Assembly (NCBI GenBank): GCA_037445085.1
Contig: JBBILG010000080.1
Location: 1-8,472, forward strand
Length of the DNA stretch: 8,472 nt
Source of the DNA: JBBILG01 sp037445085
GTDB taxonomy: Bacteria; Pseudomonadota; Gammaproteobacteria; Burkholderiales; Methylophilaceae
Direction: 5' to 3'
Shown: piece by piece, positions 8,266-8,472 of the stretch
Position numbering within the stretch: the stretch's first letter is position 1
Layout of the letters: each line of letters starts with the position of its first letter
Position numbers and translations under genes: made by a program
Notes under the pieces: generated by a model
Database searches by the model: none
The model's input: only the letters and a program-made list of their open reading frames with translations
Told to the model about the DNA's origin: nothing

Positions 8266-8472
8266 CCCTGCCGGCGATGATGCAAACATACTGGAACGCC
8301 ATGCGGCGCCGGGCAGCGACCCTGTCGCGCTGCTGCGCGCATTGGTCACGGCCATGCGACCGCCGCGGCATGGCCGCGTTGAACATGCCGCGCATTCCAT
8401 GCGTGCGCTATGCCGGGTGCTGGAGGCCCGCCCGGACCTGCGCCAAGTGCTGCGGGACGCTCTGGGGCAATT
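8240..8472 (+). CDS. Possible Gcr/SpecificRecomb-family protein, N-terminal fragment
   Basis: An open frame of 77 codons runs to the window end. The in-frame stop at 8201-8203 limits the start; ATG 8240 is the best candidate, overlapping the PDZ gene by 26 bases, with GTG 8219 as the alternative. No Shine-Dalgarno is clear. The segment VALLRALVTAMRPPRHG followed by MRALCRVLEARPDLRQVL (about 54-71) resembles the start of the large proteins annotated as site-specific recombinase Gcr (Pfam SpecificRecomb) in Betaproteobacteria, which are mostly multi-pass membrane proteins of uncertain function. Support comes from pattern memory of that N-terminus and from the open frame. The other downstream frame, starting MMQTYWNAMRRR, looks unnatural (many Cys/Trp/Arg). 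Confidence 0.55.
   Translation, partial: MPSRPASRNPAGDDANILERHAAPGSDPVALLRALVTAMRPPRHGRVEHAAHSMRALCRVLEARPDLRQVLRDALGQ

Noticed and set aside
7426..8400. 324-codon minus-strand frame covering the PDZ gene and part of the repeat
   Set aside because: The plus strand has a signal peptide, a PDZ domain and an AGGAG ribosome binding site. The minus frame starts inside another gene and ends in the repeat, with no motif.

Overview
The window is GC-rich, densely packed bacterial chromosome. Protein sequences and gene order (mog-thiL-pgpA-pncC-recA-recX-alaS-lysC) point to a betaproteobacterium. A placement near Rhodocyclales or Nitrosomonadales is plausible, but that is inference from protein flavour and gene order, not a computed classification.

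Positions 1-7160 are one run of eight minus-strand genes, read right to left. The first four are mog (molybdopterin adenylyltransferase, broken near its end), thiL (thiamine-monophosphate kinase), pgpA (phosphatidylglycerophosphatase A) and pncC (nicotinamide-nucleotide amidase). Successive coding regions here overlap by a few to about 20 bases, or did so before mog broke. Then come recA (with its own ribosome binding site and a short AT-rich leader), recX (starting inside recA), alaS (alanyl-tRNA synthetase) and the N-terminal third of lysC (aspartokinase), cut by the left window edge. They join cofactor and lipid housekeeping to a recombination/translation block whose recA-recX-alaS order is widespread in Proteobacteria.

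Positions 7161-7608 are a 448-base gap between divergent transcription units. It contains a chain of palindromic elements: a perfect 15-bp-arm hairpin, a 158-bp element with 16-bp inverted termini holding three smaller hairpins, and a 134-bp element with GTTGAAAAAC-type termini. The modules meet at shared CCG/CGG trinucleotides.

Positions 7609-8472 are plus strand: a secreted PDZ-domain protein, overlapped by the start of a second gene that runs off the window and resembles the N-terminus of the Gcr/SpecificRecomb family.

Main points of interest: (1) mog has lost about 13 bp near its 3' end, so it stops early and its conserved C-terminus lies out of frame; (2) alaS carries an in-frame palindromic repeat encoding a Gly/Pro-rich loop; (3) the nested palindrome cluster; (4) recA lacks a canonical LexA box but has a different perfect dyad in its leader. 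I see no CRISPR array, tRNA, rRNA, transposase or defence-type system.
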